DNA of 64,000 nucleotides, taken from the NCBI RefSeq assembly GCF_002531935.1, contig NZ_NWSV01000004.1, positions 1-64,000 of the forward strand. Direction: 5' to 3'. Made by a program: the position numbers and the translations under genes. The notes beneath the pieces were generated by a model. It worked only from the letters and a program-made list of their open reading frames with translations, was not told the origin of the DNA and did not search any database. The stretch comes from Rhizobium chutanense (GTDB lineage Bacteria > Pseudomonadota > Alphaproteobacteria > Rhizobiales > Rhizobiaceae). Shown one piece after another: positions 47,542 to 56,665 of the stretch. The number at the start of each line of letters is the position of its first letter. Positions within the stretch are counted from its first letter, which is position 1.

Positions 47542-47630
47542 GCTTCCGCCATTTCGTTATGGATTCGGCCCCACAATGTCGGTCGGCGCCGCCGATGACA
47601 AGGCTTCCCCGCGCCGAAAATAGTCCGGCG

Positions 47631-48536
47631 CTAGCCGCTCCTTCCGACCGCGTCCACCAGCCAGGCCCCGAGCCCGTCGCTGCGCGCGCTTGGAGACCGT
47701 GGCGGCACTAGCCAGTAGCCGCGGTCCTGCGCTTCGAGCGGCGGGCCGGCTTCGACAAGCATGCGTGCGCAGAGCAGCGTATCGACGAGCCCCATCCAGC
47801 CGATCGCCACGCCCTGGGCGCTCAGCGCAGCCTGGACGACCAGCGAATAGGTGTTGAAGCTGATATCGCCGCGACCGGCATTGATGTCGCGCGTGACGGA
47901 AAATTCGGTCAAATAGCTGCGCCAATCGAACCAGGGTGATGGCATCGGCGTGTCGAGATGGATCAGCACCGCCTTGGCAAGCTGCCTCGGATCGTCGAAC
48001 GGGCCGTTGCGATCGAGAAATCCCCGCGTGCAGACCGGCACGACCTTTTCCGGCAGCAGAAGCGTACCGATAGCGCCGAATTCCGCCCGCGTGCCGAAAA
48101 CCACGGCGACATCCGCCTCGTCGCGAAAACCGGCGGCAAACCTCTGCGTCGCGACGATCTGTATATCCGTTTCGGGATGAAGAAGACGAAAGCCGTCCAT
48201 GCGCGGGATCAGCCAGAGCGATGAAAAGGCATAGTCGGTTCGGAGCCGGACGACCGGTCTTTGGGCTTCGGCACGGAAACTGCGGGCAAGCACATCGATA
48301 TCGCCGACCGCCTTGGCGGCAACCTCAAGAAGCCGCTCGCCTTCGGCCGTCAGCGCCACGCCGCGGTGCTGACGGCGCAGCAGGCTGACGCCGCACTGCT
48401 CTTCCAGCCGGCGGATCTGATAGCTGACGGCGGGTTGAGTCAGGCCGAGAAGCACTGCCGCCTGCGAAAAGCTGCCGAGCCGCGCGACCTCGACGAAGAT
48501 CCGCATCCATCCAAGTTCGAGCGGGCGGTCTGGCAT
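47631..48536 (-). CDS. LysR-family regulator, probable choline-sulfate regulator
   Basis: The 301-residue protein has an N-terminal winged HTH (FVEVARLGSFSQAAVLLGL, QPAVSYQIRRLEEQCG) and a LysR substrate domain. I chose the ATG at 48536 because AAGGAA stands at the right distance. It is divergent from choline sulfatase with only 95 bases between the start codons, the usual arrangement of a LysR regulator and its target. It probably activates betC in response to choline-O-sulfate. Confidence 0.87.
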   Translation of the reverse strand: MPDRPLELGWMRIFVEVARLGSFSQAAVLLGLTQPAVSYQIRRLEEQCGVSLLRRQHRGVALTAEGERLLEVAAKAVGDIDVLARSFRAEAQRPVVRLRTDYAFSSLWLIPRMDGFRLLHPETDIQIVATQRFAAGFRDEADVAVVFGTRAEFGAIGTLLLPEKVVPVCTRGFLDRNGPFDDPRQLAKAVLIHLDTPMPSPWFDWRSYLTEFSVTRDINAGRGDISFNTYSLVVQAALSAQGVAIGWMGLVDTLLCARMLVEAGPPLEAQDRGYWLVPPRSPSARSDGLGAWLVDAVGRSG

Positions 48537-48631
48537 AAAAATTCCTTTAGTCACTTATCGAAAAATGTCGTCTTTACAGCTGTAACAATAGGCGTTTCAA
48601 TAAAATCTTCAAATAGCATAGGAAGAACCGG

Positions 48632-50146
48632 ATGGCCCGCCCGAATATTCTCATCCTGATGGTCGATCAGTTGAACGGGACCTTGTTTCCCGATGGGCCT
48701 GCCGATTTCCTGCATGCGCCGCATCTGAAAGCCTTGGCGGAGCGTTCCGTGCGCTTCGCCAACACCTACACGGCAAGTCCGCTCTGCGCACCGGCGCGGG
48801 CGTCCTTCATGTCCGGACAATTGCCGAGCCGGACGCGCGTCTACGACAATGCCGCGGAATTTGCCTCCGACATTCCGACCTATGCGCATCATCTGCGCGC
48901 CAGCGGATATCAGACGGCGCTATCGGGCAAGATGCATTTCGTCGGCCCCGACCAGCTGCACGGTTTCGAGGAACGACTGACGACGGATATCTATCCGGCC
49001 GATTTCGGCTGGACGCCCGACTATACCAAGCCGGGCGAGCGCATCGACTGGTGGTATCACAACCTCGGTTCGGTGACCGGCGCCGGCGTTGCCGAGATCA
49101 CCAACCAGATGGAATATGACGACGAGGTCGCCTACAACGCCACCCGCAAGCTGTTCGATCTGTCGCGCGGCCACGACGAGCGCCCCTGGTGCCTGACCGT
49201 CAGCTTCACCCATCCGCACGATCCCTATGTCGCGCGCCGCAAATTCTGGGATCTCTACGAGGATTGCCCGGCTCTCGACCCGGCGGTCGCGCCGATTGCC
49301 TTCGAGCGGCAGGACCCGCACTCGCAGCGGCTGATGAAAGCCTGCGACCACGACGCTTTCGACATCAGCCATGAGCAGATCCGCCGGGCAAGGCGGTGCT
49401 ACTTCGCCAATATCTCCTATGTCGACGACAAGATCGGCGACATTCTCGGCGTGCTGGAACGGACCCGCATGGCCGACAACACCATCGTCCTCTTCGTGTC
49501 CGATCATGGCGACATGCTCGGCGATCGTGGCCTCTGGTTCAAGATGAACTTCTTCGAAGGATCGGCGCGCGTCCCGCTGATGATCGCGGCACCCGGCTGG
49601 AGGCCTGGGCGCATCGATCATCCCGTCTCCACCCTCGATGTGACGCCGACGCTGGCTGCCCTTGCCGGGATCGATATCACCGCGTTGAAACCATGGACCG
49701 AGGGCGAGGATCTTTCAGCGCTGGCCGCAGGCACCGGCAGCCGCAGCCCGGTGCCGATGGAATATGCCGCCGAAGGTTCGGAAGCGCCGCTCGTCTGCAT
49801 CCGGGACGGGCGCTACAAGCTCTCGCTCTGCGAGAAGGACCCGCCGCTGCTGTTCGACCTCGAAACCGATCCGCAGGAGCTCGACAATCTGGCGGGAAAG
49901 CCGGCGCATGCCGACACCCTGGCACGGCTTGTCAAACAGGCAGGCCGGCGCTGGAACCTTGCCGATTTCGACGCTGCCGTGCGCGAAAGCCAGGCACGCC
50001 GCTGGGTGGTCTACGCGGCGCTGCGCAACGGCGCCTATTATCCCTGGGACTATCAGCCGCTGCAGAAAGCCTCGGAGCGCTACATGCGCAATCACATGGA
50101 TCTGAACGTGCTGGAGGAAAACCAGAGATTCCCGCGCCAGGAATGA
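48632..50146 (+). CDS. betC: Choline-sulfatase
   Basis: The enzyme hydrolyses choline-O-sulfate to choline and sulfate, supplying the betaine precursor and sulfur. The 504-residue protein has the sulfatase motif LCAPARASFMSG, in which Cys52 becomes formylglycine, the metal residues of NILILMVDQLNG and LFVSDHGDMLGDRG, and a C-terminal dimerisation tail (YYPWDYQPLQKASERYMRN) characteristic of choline sulfatases. AGGAAG lies before the ATG. The betA and betB genes are not in the window, so this copy is separate from a betICBA operon. Confidence 0.94.
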   Translation: MARPNILILMVDQLNGTLFPDGPADFLHAPHLKALAERSVRFANTYTASPLCAPARASFMSGQLPSRTRVYDNAAEFASDIPTYAHHLRASGYQTALSGKMHFVGPDQLHGFEERLTTDIYPADFGWTPDYTKPGERIDWWYHNLGSVTGAGVAEITNQMEYDDEVAYNATRKLFDLSRGHDERPWCLTVSFTHPHDPYVARRKFWDLYEDCPALDPAVAPIAFERQDPHSQRLMKACDHDAFDISHEQIRRARRCYFANISYVDDKIGDILGVLERTRMADNTIVLFVSDHGDMLGDRGLWFKMNFFEGSARVPLMIAAPGWRPGRIDHPVSTLDVTPTLAALAGIDITALKPWTEGEDLSALAAGTGSRSPVPMEYAAEGSEAPLVCIRDGRYKLSLCEKDPPLLFDLETDPQELDNLAGKPAHADTLARLVKQAGRRWNLADFDAAVRESQARRWVVYAALRNGAYYPWDYQPLQKASERYMRNHMDLNVLEENQRFPRQE

Positions 50147-50164
50147 GCGACAGCTGCTCGCCGT

Positions 50165-51025
50165 TTAAGCCGTCAGGCGCGTCGGCGCCTCGCGCAGGAA
50201 GTCCTCGATGAAGGCCTTTTGCAGCAGGATACCGTCCCATTCGTCGGGGAAAAAGGCCGAGTCGTAGATCAGCGTGAAGGGACCGGCATAACTGGCCCGC
50301 CCGCACATCTCCAGGCACTTGCGGTAATCGTCGGCATCGAGACCGGCAACGCCGTAGTCGGCCTTGGCATGGCAGATTTCCGCCCGGCGCATGATGTCGG
50401 CAAGACCCTCGTATTTCGCCGGTGCGGCCCAGTTGCCGAGATCGCCGTTCAGGCCGACCTTGCCGTCCAGCCGGTCCAGCAGCCAGTTCATCTCGACGGG
50501 CGACGGCAAGAGGTCGAACCAGTTCTCGACGACGACGCGCACGCCGCTGCCTTCGGCTTGTTCGCCCAGCCAGCCGAGATGACGGGCGGCACGGCTCAGA
50601 TTTTCCTCGGTTGGCTTCTGCTTGCCGGCGATGACACGCATCTTCTGCGCTCCAAGCGCTGTGGCGATATCGATCCACTCCGCCATCCATCTGACGTCGC
50701 GTTCGGCCGTCTCGGGATGGCTCGGATCGCCATCCTCGACGAGCAGCGTCTGCAACAATACGTTCGAAGCCGCCATCGCATCACGCAATTCGCCGATATA
50801 GCTGGCCTCGAGGCTCGGCAGATGGAAGGAGCAGACCTCCAGCCGGTGGATGCCGCGCGCTGCGAGCGCCGCCGGCATATCGATCAGCGCCGCAGCCCCG
50901 GGACCATAAGGCTCCTTCGGCGCGGCACTTTTGTCGGGATCGGGGCTATAGGCATAAATGGCGCCGAGCAGCCGATGCAGCGACCATGTCGAAACCGCGA
51001 AACGTCCGTTCTGCAAGATCTGCAC
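50165..51025 (-). CDS. Sugar phosphate isomerase/epimerase-like TIM-barrel protein
   Basis: The 286-residue protein belongs to the xylose-isomerase-like TIM-barrel group (AP endonuclease 2 family). It has LEVCSFHLPSLEASYIGELRDAM, metal-ligand candidates in VVVENWFDLL, GLNGDLGNWA and ICHAKADYGV, and a C-terminal YDSAFFPDEWDG. It starts with GTG at 51025, preceded by GGAGG. It converges on betC and follows the amidase gene on the same strand. The reaction is not identifiable; sugar or polyol isomerisation is usual in the group. Confidence 0.8.
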   Translation of the reverse strand: MQILQNGRFAVSTWSLHRLLGAIYAYSPDPDKSAAPKEPYGPGAAALIDMPAALAARGIHRLEVCSFHLPSLEASYIGELRDAMAASNVLLQTLLVEDGDPSHPETAERDVRWMAEWIDIATALGAQKMRVIAGKQKPTEENLSRAARHLGWLGEQAEGSGVRVVVENWFDLLPSPVEMNWLLDRLDGKVGLNGDLGNWAAPAKYEGLADIMRRAEICHAKADYGVAGLDADDYRKCLEMCGRASYAGPFTLIYDSAFFPDEWDGILLQKAFIEDFLREAPTRLTA

Positions 51026-51090
51026 GTGCCGTCCTCCAGGATCTCCTCATGCCATCAATGGCAACAAAAGCCCGGCGGTTCAATCGCCAA

Positions 51091-52461
51091 TCAGGCGAAA
51101 TCGCCGCGAATGACCGGCTCGGCGGCAAGACCTATGCCCAGCAGCGCCTCGTCGCGGCGGGCGGTCGCCGATAGCAGCAGACCGACCGGCATGCCTGAAA
51201 GGCCGGTGCCGCAGGGAATGGAAACGCCGCACCAGTCGAGGAAATTGCCGAGCGCGGTGTTGCGCAGCGTCTTGTTGTTCGTCGCGAAAAACAGCTCGTC
51301 ATCCTGCTGCAGCGGTGCGATCGGCGGCGCGACATGAGCGACCGTCGGAAAGGCGATCAGCCGGTCGCCGACGAGACGCTCGACATCGGCGATCAGCCGG
51401 CGGCGCGCCTCGAGAATTCGGAGGTAATCAGGCAGCGTCGTCCGGCTTCCCAAGCGGGTGCGCATGACGACGCGGTGGTCCATACGCTCCGCCTCCGGCC
51501 CTGCCAAACGTTCACAATGAAGCGCGAAAGCCTCCGCCGTCACCAGCGGACCATATCGCGTCATCAGATCGAAAATCTCGTCGAAGGCTGGAATGACGGC
51601 GCGGGAAACGCGGGCTCCGGCCTTTTGAAGACGTTCCAAGGCAGCCTCGAACGCGGCGACGACGCCGGGTTCCGCTCCGTCGAAGACGGCATTCTCGGGC
51701 ACCAGCAATTCCAGCCCCTGCAGCGGACGCTCGACCACATCAGGCGCCGTGCGGCCGCGCATCGCCGCATCGACCCAGACCGCGTCGCGGACGTTGCGGC
51801 AGAGCGGCCCGAGCGAATCCAGGCTCTTTGCCAGCGGATAGACGCCGTCCATCGCATAGCGGCCCGATGTCGCCTTGTAGCCGACAATGCCGTTGAAGGC
51901 GGCGGGAATGCGCACCGAGCCGCCGGTATCCGTGCCCATCGCGACCGGCACCAGGCCGGCTGCGACAGCGACACCGGCACCGGAGGACGAGCCGCCCGGA
52001 ATGCGCGGCAGATCGGTGCCGCGCGGATTGACCGGCGTGCCGTAATGCGGATTGATGCCGAGGCCGGAAAAGGCGAATTCGCTCATATTGGTGCGGCCGA
52101 CGGCGACCATGCCGGCCTGCCGGAGAAGAGCGACGACGGCCGCATCGCACTTGGCCGGCGCATCCCCGGCCAGCACGACGGAACCCGCCGTCGTCGCCAG
52201 GCCCTCGATGTCGAAAAGATCCTTCCAGGCGATCGGAATACCGTCCAGCAATCCGAGCGAGCGACCTTCCCGCAACCGTTTCGAGGAGGCACGCGCCTCC
52301 GCCATCGCCCGGCTTTCGGTCAGCACGGTGAAAACGGCCTTATCGGCATAATTGGCGATGGATTCGAAGACCGCCTCGGTCACGTCGACCGGATCGGCCG
52401 CGCCACTTTGAATAAGGACGGAAAGCTGCGCGACCGACATCGCGCCGAAGGATTTGCTCAT
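51091..52461 (-). CDS. Amidase signature family hydrolase
   Basis: The 456-residue protein has the amidase signature: Lys80 in GIPIAWKDLFDIEG, the Gly/Ser-rich GGSSSGAGVAVAAGL with the cis-Ser, and the nucleophile Ser182 in GTDTGGSVRIPAAFNG. The full Ser-cisSer-Lys triad is therefore present. GatA-type tRNA amidotransferase is unlikely as gatB and gatC are absent. The reading frame ends 65 bases before the isomerase gene, so the two may be cotranscribed. The substrate is unknown; aliphatic or aromatic amides, or ureido compounds, are possible. Confidence 0.9.
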   Translation of the reverse strand: MSKSFGAMSVAQLSVLIQSGAADPVDVTEAVFESIANYADKAVFTVLTESRAMAEARASSKRLREGRSLGLLDGIPIAWKDLFDIEGLATTAGSVVLAGDAPAKCDAAVVALLRQAGMVAVGRTNMSEFAFSGLGINPHYGTPVNPRGTDLPRIPGGSSSGAGVAVAAGLVPVAMGTDTGGSVRIPAAFNGIVGYKATSGRYAMDGVYPLAKSLDSLGPLCRNVRDAVWVDAAMRGRTAPDVVERPLQGLELLVPENAVFDGAEPGVVAAFEAALERLQKAGARVSRAVIPAFDEIFDLMTRYGPLVTAEAFALHCERLAGPEAERMDHRVVMRTRLGSRTTLPDYLRILEARRRLIADVERLVGDRLIAFPTVAHVAPPIAPLQQDDELFFATNNKTLRNTALGNFLDWCGVSIPCGTGLSGMPVGLLLSATARRDEALLGIGLAAEPVIRGDFA

Positions 52462-52612
52462 GGGACGATCCAGACGAAAGATGATGCTCTCGATTATCCC
52501 GGATCATTCCGGCGAGCCAGAGCTTCACGATATTTTGCATTTATTAGGACGATTTTTTGAACACTGAGTTTGCATATCGCCCCTTCAATTGCCGCGATTA
52601 AAGACACACATG

Positions 52613-52689
52613 CTGCACGCATGCGGGAGTCGGTCCGCCATGAGGGTTGAGAGTTTATTCTTGAGAGACCGGCATCGCATGCGTTGCAG
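52613..52689 (+). promoter_or_regulatory. Long-range inverted repeat ending at a ribosome-binding site
   Basis: CTGCACGCATGCG (52613-52625) and CGCATGCGTTGCAG (52676-52689) can pair with one bulged base across a 50-base loop. The right arm runs into the AGGAG at 52688-52692 of the gene at 52701. In the RNA it could hide the ribosome-binding site, or the two sites could be bound as DNA. Confidence 0.35.
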
Positions 52690-52700
52690 GAGTAATTGAA

Positions 52701-53015
52701 ATGACAGATTGTGAAACTTTGACCCGTCGCCACGATATGGTGACCCATCATGTGAAAGAGGACGAAACCGCCGGCTCGGGCGAACGCGACTATGCCGAAC
52801 ATGTCAGCGCCCAGAAACTTTCAGGCTTCGAGCGTGTTGTCGTGGTCGCAGCACTGGCTCTCTTGAGCTTTGTCGGTTTTGCCGCATATTCTTCCAATCA
52901 GACGGATCCAGTGACGACGTCGGCCATTGCCGCTCCGTCAGGCGACAGCGGGCCGCACCATCAGCCTTACGGCCATTGCCGTGACAGCAGCCCCTACGCT
53001 GAAAGGGTTTGCTGA
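52701..53015 (+). CDS. Hypothetical protein with one membrane helix, 104 aa
   Basis: AGGAG stands eight bases before the ATG at 52701. The N-terminal half is polar and acidic (TRRHDMVTHHVKEDETAGSG). A single membrane helix follows (VVVVAALALLSFVGFAAY), and a short His/Pro/Cys-containing tail (SGPHHQPYGHCRD, ending ERVC) probably faces the periplasm. I do not recognise the family. It resembles small rhizobial envelope proteins in layout only. Confidence 0.6.
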   Translation: MTDCETLTRRHDMVTHHVKEDETAGSGERDYAEHVSAQKLSGFERVVVVAALALLSFVGFAAYSSNQTDPVTTSAIAAPSGDSGPHHQPYGHCRDSSPYAERVC

Positions 53016-53122
53016 GGGCGAGCGGCCTGCCCGGGCGAGCGTGGCTCGCCGGGCAAAACGACCTCGCCGGGCATGGAAACCTTGGCCCAGGCTGCACTGA
53101 CAGCGGAAAAGGGACAAGGACC

Positions 53123-53560
53123 ATGGCCGGTGGTATCGATTACAATCTCGATCGCTTCGTCAATGCCCAGAACGGCGTCTACGAACGGGCGCTCTCCGAG
53201 CTGAAAGCCGGACGCAAAACCTCCCACTGGATGTGGTTCATCTTCCCGCAGATATCAGGTCTCGGCACCTCGCCGATGGCAGAAAAATATGCCATCCGCT
53301 CGGCCGAGGAAGCTGCCGCCTATCTCGCCGATCCCATTCTCTCGAGCCGGCTGTTGCGCTGCGTCGAGGCGATCCTGTCGGTCGATGGCCGATCCGCGCA
53401 TGAGATCCTGGGCTCGCCCGACGACCTCAAGCTGCGGTCGTCGATGACCTTGTTTGCGGCGATCAGCGACCACGGCTCGCCCTTCCACCGGGCGATCGAG
53501 CGTTTCTATCAAGGGAAATTCGACGAACGGACGATGGAAATCCTCAGCGCTGGGGATTAG
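53123..53560 (+). CDS. DUF1810 family protein
   Basis: The 145-residue protein starts at the ATG at 53123 and shows the DUF1810 pattern: DLDRF-like NLDRFVNAQNGVYERALSEL, GRKTSHWMWFIFPQISGLG and KLRSSMTLFAAISD. Members are small cytoplasmic proteins related in fold to calpastatin-like or YbiA-neighbour proteins; no activity is settled. It ends in a four-base overlap with the convergent gene at 53557. Confidence 0.85.
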   Translation: MAGGIDYNLDRFVNAQNGVYERALSELKAGRKTSHWMWFIFPQISGLGTSPMAEKYAIRSAEEAAAYLADPILSSRLLRCVEAILSVDGRSAHEILGSPDDLKLRSSMTLFAAISDHGSPFHRAIERFYQGKFDERTMEILSAGD

Positions 53561-53745
53561 CGGCCCGGCCTGCTCTCCAGCGCGTCGATTTCGTCGGAAA
53601 TTTCGCTCAGCCGCTGACGCAGATCGCTGTCGGTGCCGTCATCGACCTCTTCTTCGCCGAAACAATAGCGCGCATCGTGAAGCTCAAGCTTGGCTTCGAG
53701 CTCGGCGCGTTTGTCATACAGGCGCTTGAGATAGACGTAGTTCAT
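53557..53745 (-). CDS. Small coiled-coil hypothetical protein, 62 aa
   Basis: The product MNYVYLKRLYDKRAELEAKL... is charged and helical, with a heptad-like pattern in both halves around an acidic loop (FGEEEVDDGTDSD). GGGAG directly precedes the ATG. It overlaps the DUF1810 gene tail to tail by four bases. The family is not recognised; layout and codon use support a real gene. Confidence 0.6.
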   Translation of the reverse strand: MNYVYLKRLYDKRAELEAKLELHDARYCFGEEEVDDGTDSDLRQRLSEISDEIDALESRPGR

Positions 53746-53816
53746 CTCCCGGTCTCCACTTGTCCTCCGGTGACGGAAAAACGGCGTGGAAGCGGTAAGG
53801 TTCCCGAAAGACCGGT

Positions 53817-54437
53817 TTAGGCGAAAGAAGCGATCGCCGCGTTGCAGGCCTTGGCGAAATGACCGCAGCAGCTGGCAGCGCCCATGGCCTGGCGGCTGAC
53901 GCGGGCGCCCTCGAGCAGCAGCGTCAGCGTATCGGCAAGCAGCTCGGCTTCGCGGGCGCCGGCCGCCGAACAGAGCGCAGCCAGGCGATCTCGCTGTTCG
54001 GACTTGTGCCGCTCGATCATTTCATGGGCGGGATGGCCCTCACCCTTGAGCTCGATGGCGGCATTGGCGAGATCGCAGCCGGCGGGCTCGCCGTTCAGAC
54101 ATTGCGCCCGCATCTCCACCCAGGCGTATAGCTGGGCGCGCGGATTGCCGGGATAAGCCATCTCCAGGTCGCGCCAGATGGCGCCTGCCTTTTCGGAGGC
54201 GCGACGCAGCGTCTCGCAGACGAGTTCGTCCTTCGAGCCAAAATGCCGGTAGAGCGTCATCTTGTTGGTCGAAGCGGCGTCGGCAATGGCATCGACGCCG
54301 ATGCCGCGGATGCCGCGCTCGCGAAAAAGCTCCGATGCGGTCGAGACGATGCGCTCCCTGGGCGGGATGCGATCTTCTGGACCGATGGAGATTTCATTCG
54401 AAGTTTCTGATTTTTTTGCGGACGTAGTCCTTGACAT
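53817..54437 (-). CDS. TetR-family repressor
   Basis: The 206-residue protein has a TetR HTH (IVSTASELFRERGIRGIGVD, then TNKMTLYRHFGSKDELV) and a helical ligand domain containing two Cys-bearing stretches (QCLNGEPAGCDLANA and a late CCGHFAKAC). A 30-residue polar extension precedes the HTH. A cluster of palindromes lies 8-45 bases upstream of the start, so autoregulation is likely. The divergent small gene at 54565 is the only visible target. The ligand is unknown. Confidence 0.9.
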   Translation of the reverse strand: MSRTTSAKKSETSNEISIGPEDRIPPRERIVSTASELFRERGIRGIGVDAIADAASTNKMTLYRHFGSKDELVCETLRRASEKAGAIWRDLEMAYPGNPRAQLYAWVEMRAQCLNGEPAGCDLANAAIELKGEGHPAHEMIERHKSEQRDRLAALCSAAGAREAELLADTLTLLLEGARVSRQAMGAASCCGHFAKACNAAIASFA

Positions 54438-54444
54438 CGATGTG

Positions 54445-54481
54445 ACCGATCGGTAACAAATGCATTGTTACTTACCGGTAA
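54445..54481. promoter_or_regulatory. Operator cluster between the TetR gene and the divergent small gene
   Basis: Three palindromes are packed together: ACCGATCGGT (54445-54454), GTAACAA-ATGCA-TTGTTAC (54453-54471) and TTACCGGTAA (54472-54481). On the plus strand TTGACA at 54431-54436 is followed after 17 bases by TAACAA, a possible promoter for the gene at 54565 that the repressor would cover. Confidence 0.65.
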
Positions 54482-54564
54482 CACCACGAAACGCGAAAGT
54501 CAATGTTTGAAGCATGGCGGCGGAAAGTGGAACACGGGCGACCGCCCACGAAAGGAGGACAACC

Positions 54565-54780
54565 ATGAGAAAGACCAGAGACGACCTGACGATATCCGAA
54601 GCCCTTCGCGACCCCCTGATCGCCATGGTGTTGCGCGCCGACGGCGTGAAGCTTGACGATTTCAAGCAACTCCTGGAGACGGCCGCCGGCAAACGCGAAC
54701 CGCGCCCGACGCCGGTGGGCAAAATGATCGGAGCGCTGGCGAACCGCGCCAATCTGCCGGCGATGCCCTGCTTCGGCTGA
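54565..54780 (+). CDS. Small hypothetical protein, 71 aa
   Basis: AAAGGAGG is ideally spaced before the ATG at 54565. The product MRKTRDDLTISEALRDPLIA... is soluble and helical, with MVLRADGVKLDDFKQLLETAA and a final LPAMPCFG. It resembles small proteins often found in rhizobia but has no assigned function. It is divergent from the TetR gene and probably under its control. Confidence 0.7.
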   Translation: MRKTRDDLTISEALRDPLIAMVLRADGVKLDDFKQLLETAAGKREPRPTPVGKMIGALANRANLPAMPCFG

Positions 54781-54938
54781 ACAGACCGCCTGAACATTTC
54801 GGGGGATCTCTCCCTGCCCCCGGTCAAGGGCTGCCGTCATAAAGAGGCGGCGGCCCTTGCCGCTTGATCGCATCAAGGCAAACTCGGGCTATAGCTTGTT
54901 GTCCCAGCTGTATTGCGGCAGATCCATTTTCGGATTAA

Positions 54939-55219
<281 letters not shown>

Positions 55220-55220
<1 letters not shown>

Positions 55221-55642
55221 TGTTTTACATCGACACATCAGTTCTCGTCGCCGCCGGGACGCTCGAAAGCCGCACGGAGGACGCGCAAAAATGGCTGGCG
55301 GAGTTTGCCTCCGAAGAGATGGCCGTCAGCGGCTGGACGATCGCCGAATTTTCGAGTGCCATCGCGCTCAAAACAAGAAACGGGCAGATCGATCCCGTCG
55401 ACCGCGGCAAGGCGTTGGCGATGTTTAGAGAACTGTGCTCGACGACGTTCGAGCTTCTGTCGATTTCGCGTGCGCACTTCATCGATGCAGCCCGCATGAC
55501 CGATCAATTCGAGATCGGTCTTCGCGCCGGCGATGCTCTCCACCTCGCTATCGCGGTCAGCAGCGACGCCACACTGATCACGCTGGACAAGGGGCTGGCA
55601 AAGGCCTGCGGCATTGTCGGTGCGCGTCATCGGTTGTTATGA
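55220..55642 (+). CDS. vapC: PIN-domain toxin, VapC family
   Basis: The 140-residue protein has the PIN-domain acidic residues: Asp5 in FYIDTSVLV, Glu43 in WTIAEFSSA, Asp105 in RAGDALHLA and Asp123 in LITLDKGLA, all intact, so the RNase should be active. VapC toxins cleave tRNA or rRNA when freed from the antitoxin. I chose the ATG at 55220; a TTG three bases earlier is in frame. Confidence 0.92.
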
Positions 55643-55765
55643 AGCTGAAGGTATCGTGACGGATGGATGCCTGCAATCACGCGGGCTCTCCAGGATTCCC
55701 CCGCTGCTGCATTCGCTTCACGATCAACCTACAAGATGTTGCGATTTGCCACAGCGACGGCTATG

Positions 55766-55777
55766 CCATAGTAATGT
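55766..55777. promoter_or_regulatory. Possible IclR autoregulatory site
   Basis: CCATAGTAATGT matches nine of twelve bases of the palindrome CCATAATTATGG found upstream of the amidohydrolase gene (57980-57991). It lies 27 bases before the IclR start codon. Confidence 0.35.
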
Positions 55778-55803
55778 AACATGATCGCAGTTTACCGAGG
55801 TAT

Positions 55804-56643
55804 GTGGAATTGGACGGAAAGACATCACCCGCAGTTTACACCGAAGATGAGGACCTTGCCGGCGAGGCCGGTGGCAAGGGTGCGCGGCGCGCGCGCGTCA
55901 GCGGCATCGACCGGGCGCTTCAGGTGATCGATCATCTCTATGAGACCGGATCGCCGGCCGGCGTCTATGCTATCGCCAAGGCGGTGAAGGCGCCGCTGTC
56001 GACCGTTTATGTCATCGTCGACGATCTCGTCGAGAAGAACATGCTGACGCGTCAGGCGGATGGTTCCGTCTGGCTCGGCGCCCGGCTTTATCACTACGGC
56101 CTCGCCTATGCCCGGTCGCTGGATTTCATGAGCATCGCCACCCACGAAATGCACGATCTCTGTCGCCAGGCCGGTGAAACCGTGCAGGTCTGCGGCCGCG
56201 ATGGCGACCATATGCTGGTGCTGGCCATGGCCGACGGCCCGAGCCACTTCCAGGTGGCGTCGCGCGTCGGCACCCGGGTGCCGCTGAACTGGACGGCGTC
56301 GGGCCGCCTGCTCGTCGGCCATCTGGCCGAGGAGGAGCGGATCGAACTGTTCAAACGCTGCGCCCGCTCGTCACCGACCGGCCGCGCCGAGATCGACCCG
56401 GGCACGCTGTCGGAAGCCGCCGCCAAGGCTTTCGAGTCGCGCCTGTCGATCCAGGCCGGTGAATCCGACTATGCGGTTGCCTGCATCGCCTCGCCGATCT
56501 GCGACCGCGACGGCCAATGCGTCGCCACCATTTCGATCGTGCTGCCGGAGCAGAAGGCCTTTTCCGACGAGAACCACTATACGGCGCATGTGCGCAGTTC
56601 GGCGGAGCGGATCGAAAAGCTGATGGGTTGGCGCAACCGCTGA
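55804..56643 (+). CDS. IclR-family regulator
   Basis: The 279-residue protein has an N-terminal winged HTH (GIDRALQVIDHLYETG, VKAPLSTVYVIVDDLVEKN) and the IclR effector domain (ETVQVCGRDGDHMLVLAM, RVPLNWTASGRLLVGH, YAVACIASPICDRDGQCVA). It starts with GTG at 55804, preceded by GAGG. The convergent neighbour is an amidohydrolase whose upstream region carries an IclR-like palindrome, so the regulator probably controls that gene and itself. The effector is unknown. Confidence 0.88.
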   Translation: MELDGKTSPAVYTEDEDLAGEAGGKGARRARVSGIDRALQVIDHLYETGSPAGVYAIAKAVKAPLSTVYVIVDDLVEKNMLTRQADGSVWLGARLYHYGLAYARSLDFMSIATHEMHDLCRQAGETVQVCGRDGDHMLVLAMADGPSHFQVASRVGTRVPLNWTASGRLLVGHLAEEERIELFKRCARSSPTGRAEIDPGTLSEAAAKAFESRLSIQAGESDYAVACIASPICDRDGQCVATISIVLPEQKAFSDENHYTAHVRSSAERIEKLMGWRNR

Positions 56644-56665
56644 CCCCAGCCCTCTTCAGCGGAAC

